From Oceanibaculum nanhaiense (lineage in GTDB: Bacteria; Pseudomonadota; Alphaproteobacteria; Oceanibaculales; Oceanibaculaceae): DNA of 64,000 nucleotides. The position numbers and the translations under genes were made by a program. The DNA lies in the NCBI RefSeq assembly GCF_002148795.1, contig NZ_MPOB01000002.1, positions 310,001 through 374,000 of the forward strand, read 5' to 3'. How positions within the stretch are numbered: the first letter of the stretch is position 1; every line of letters begins with the position of its first letter. Shown in pieces: positions 61,014 through 64,000 of this stretch. The notes below the pieces were generated by a model. That model searched no databases. It had not been told where the DNA came from and was given only the letters and a program-made list of their open reading frames with translations.

Positions 61014-61955
61014 GTGACGGCGGCTTCGGACACATCTTCGGTATCTCTCGGGCGCGGGCCGGTCATCGGTGCTGTGATGATGGTGTGTTCCTGCGCGCTG
61101 ATCGCCGCGACCAGCCTGATGGCGAAGGCGCTCGGCCCGCTTGGCAGCGTGGCGCTGGGCATCGAGGGGGCGCCGCTGCATCCGCTGCAGGTGAGCGCCG
61201 GACGCTTCGGCTTCGCCTTCCTGACGCTGCTGCTGATCATGACGGTCTGGCGGCCGCGCTTTCACGGCATCCAATGGGGTACCCACGCCGCGCGCAGCGC
61301 GGTCGGCTGGGCCGGCGTGTCCTGCATGTTCGCCGCCGCCGCGCATATGAACCTGGCCGACGCCATGGCGATCAGCTTCCTCAGCCCGATCTTCACGATG
61401 ATGCTGGCGATCCCCTTCCTGGGGGAGAAGGTCGGCCGCTGGCGCTGGGCGGCGGCGGCGATCGCGCTGGCCGGCGGCATGCTGATCGTGCGGCCGGGCA
61501 CCGATGCCTTCCAGATCGTCGCGCTGGTGGCGCTGTCCGCCGCCTTGCTGATGGGGGCGGAGGCGATCCTCATCAAGCGGCTGACCAGCCGCGAAGCGCC
61601 CTTCCAGATTCTGGTGGTGAATAACGGCATCGGTGCCGCCATCGCGCTGACGGCGGTGCTCTTCGTCTGGCAGCCGCCGGTCCCTGTGCAGTGGGGGGTG
61701 ATGGCAACCATCGGCGTCACCATGCTGTGCGCCCAGATGTTCTTCCTGCAGGCGATGCGCCGCGCCGAGGCCAGCTACGTGATCCCGTTCTATTACGCGA
61801 CGCTGATCTTCGCGACCTTCTATGATTTCGTGGTGTTCGGCGATCTGCCGGCCTGGATCAGCGTGGCCGGCGCCGGCCTCATCGTCGGCGGTGCCCTGCT
61901 GCAGGTCTGGCGCGAGAAGCTGGCCCGCGAGCGCAAGGCTGCAACCAAAGCGTAA
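61014..61955 (+). CDS. EamA/DMT family transporter
   Basis: A 313-residue exporter with ten predicted transmembrane helices in two EamA repeats (about 20-150 and 165-300). Motifs include LHPLQVSAGRFGFAFLTLLL, LADAMAISFLSPIFTMMLAI and RAEASYVIPFYYATLIFATF. Starts with GTG; the upstream bases do not offer a good RBS, so a later start is possible. Substrate is unknown; relatives export amino acids or nucleobases. It is independent of its neighbours. Confidence 0.9.
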   Translation: MTAASDTSSVSLGRGPVIGAVMMVCSCALIAATSLMAKALGPLGSVALGIEGAPLHPLQVSAGRFGFAFLTLLLIMTVWRPRFHGIQWGTHAARSAVGWAGVSCMFAAAAHMNLADAMAISFLSPIFTMMLAIPFLGEKVGRWRWAAAAIALAGGMLIVRPGTDAFQIVALVALSAALLMGAEAILIKRLTSREAPFQILVVNNGIGAAIALTAVLFVWQPPVPVQWGVMATIGVTMLCAQMFFLQAMRRAEASYVIPFYYATLIFATFYDFVVFGDLPAWISVAGAGLIVGGALLQVWREKLARERKAATKA

Positions 61956-62026
61956 CCCTTCCTGTCTTGCGCCGGTGCCAGCTTGCGGCGAAGCTGCCGG
62001 AACCTTCTGCGACCGGATATCCCGCC

Positions 62027-63243
62027 ATGAGTTCGCCGCCCCGCCATTCCGTTCTTGATATCTTCCTCGTCTTTCTGCGGCTGGGCTGCACCTCCTTCGG
62101 CGGGCCGGTCGCGCATATCGGCTATTTCCGTGAGGAGTTCGTCAGCCGCCGGCACTGGCTCGATGAGCAGGCCTATGCCGATCTGGTGGCGCTGGGCCAG
62201 TTCCTGCCGGGGCCGGCCTCCAGCCAGGTCGGCTTCGCCATCGGCACGCTGCTGGGCGGGCGGCTGGGCGGCATCGCTGCCTGGATCGCCTTTACCCTGC
62301 CGTCCGCCCTGCTGATGGCACTGTTCGCCGCCGGCGTGATGGCGCTGGGCGAGACCCGGGCAGACTGGCAGCAGGGCGCGCTGAAGGGGCTGAAGCTGGT
62401 GGCGCTGGCGGTGGTGGCGCAGGCGGTCTGGGGCATGGCGCGGTCGCTGTGCCCGGACCGCGAGCGTGCGACGCTGACGGTGGCGGCGGCCCTGATCGTC
62501 GTGCTCGGAGCGGGGGAGGGGGCCGGGGCGGTGGCGCAGATTGCCGCCATCCTGCTGGGGGCCATTGTCGGTGCGGCGCTGCTGAAGCCCGCCGGCGGCA
62601 ACGGCGTCAGCCCTGTCGTGGCACCCTATGGCCGGGGGTTCGGCTGGCTCTGCCTCGTGCTGTTCTTCACCCTTCTCATCGGTCTGCCGCTGGCGGACCC
62701 GATCATCGACACGCTGTGGTTCTCGGCCTTCGACAGTTTCTTTCGCATCGGCGCGCTGGTGTTCGGCGGCGGCCATGTCGTGCTGCCGCTGTTGCAGGCG
62801 GAGGTGGTCGGTCCGGGCTGGGTCGGGCGGGAAATCTTCATCGCCGGCTATGGCGCGGCGCAGGCGATGCCGGGGCCGCTGTTCACCATCGCCTCCTATC
62901 TCGGCATGATGATGGGCGGCAGCGTCGTGGCCGGCCTGTGCGGCGCGGTGCTGGTGACGCTGGCGATCTTCCTGCCGGCCGGCCTCTTGATGTGGGGGGC
63001 GCTGCCCTTCTGGTCGTCCCTGAGGGCGCATCCGAAGGCGCAATCGGTGCTGATGGGGGTGAACGCCGCCGTGGTCGGGCTGCTGCTGGCCGCACTCTAT
63101 GACCCGGTCTTCACCACCGCCGTCGCCGGCGCGCCCGATCTGGCGGCGGCGCTGGTCTGTTTCGCGGCGCTGCAATTCTGGAAGGCGCCGCCCTGGGCGG
63201 TGGTGGTGCTGGCCGGCCTCGCGGGGGCCGCGCTCTACAGCCT

Positions 63244-63247
<4 letters not shown>
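62027..63247 (+). CDS. chrA: ChrA-type chromate efflux transporter
   Basis: A 406-residue, two-CHR-domain membrane protein from the ATG at 62027. The N-terminal domain has RLGCTSFGGPVAHIGYFREE and LGQFLPGPASSQVGFAIGTLL; the C-terminal has RIGALVFGGGHVVLPLLQAE and QAMPGPLFTIASYLGMMMGG. These are the repeated CHR motifs. The family exports chromate or related oxyanions, though many members have other roles. No chrB regulator is adjacent. Its stop overlaps the convergent amidase stop by 4 bases. Confidence 0.93.

Positions 63248-64000
<753 letters not shown>

Overview
The window is ordinary high-GC alphaproteobacterial chromosome, most likely from a Rhodospirillales-like free-living bacterium. 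The strongest marker is a circularly permuted, two-piece tmRNA gene (10179-10580), the form typical of Alphaproteobacteria. The alphaproteobacterial SspB adaptor beside it, the hflKC-DUF2065-degP block near thyA/folA, PAS_5-type sensor proteins, a phasin with a PhaR-like operator and TTAA-N7-TTAA (CtrA-like) motifs all agree. Coding density is high. I see no tRNA, rRNA, insertion sequence, prophage, integron or CRISPR array, and no clear pseudogene. The only selfish-type locus is one BrnT/BrnA toxin-antitoxin pair.

Layout. 1-2040: 3' end of ilvC, then apaG and folE, each of ilvC and folE followed by a strong terminator. 2052-10096 (minus): degP, DUF2065, hflC, hflK, a SulP transporter, folA, brnA/brnT, thyA. 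10179-11247: permuted ssrA and sspB. 11282-16211 (minus): EF-G-like GTPase, SDR protein, cupin_5, GST, gloB; then a divergent methyltransferase. 17185-20183 (minus): pntB, pntAb, pntAa. 20402-21440: azlC/azlD. 21458-23672 (minus): PBP5-type carboxypeptidase and Anbu. 23951-27511: phasin, clpS, clpA. 27543-31890: two divergent PAS proteins, amidase, phosphopantetheinyl transferase, metallophosphoesterase. 32082-36854: small ORF, ArsR-type regulator, MgtC/DUF4010 protein, tungstate transporter tupBCA. 36851-39260 (minus): META/NlpE lipoprotein, Hsp20, cupin. 39552-42580: degenerate GGDEF/EAL-like protein and an M81 (MlrC) protein. 42547-46784 (minus): two-gene GH17 / GH17-GT2 beta-glucan operon. 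47313-49118 (minus): a third PAS protein and a GNAT-like protein. 49289-50227: secF without secD. 50807-53724 (minus): TPP riboswitch and thiO-thiS-thiG-thiE. 53813-57077 (minus): membrane histidine kinase and chemoreceptor. 57425-64000: UDP-sugar epimerase, omega-aminotransferase, YgfZ, DMT exporter, ChrA, and an N-carbamoylputrescine amidase cut by the window end.

How the genes fit together. Protein quality control is unusually dense: tmRNA and SspB, ClpS/ClpA, Anbu, HflKC, DegP and Hsp20. A second theme is signalling and surface behaviour. Perfect TTAA-N7-TTAA motifs lie upstream of the PAS pair, the degenerate GGDEF/EAL protein and the chemoreceptor, which suggests a shared CtrA-type regulon. 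The GH17-GT2 operon would make a beta-1,3-type (possibly cyclic) glucan. I found no clearly undescribed multi-gene system. The best leads are that glucan operon, the CtrA-like motif set with its pseudo-GGDEF/EAL protein, the orphan Anbu, and the ssrA-sspB locus with its very long intramolecular pairing. All function calls come from reading the sequence by eye; no database search was run.
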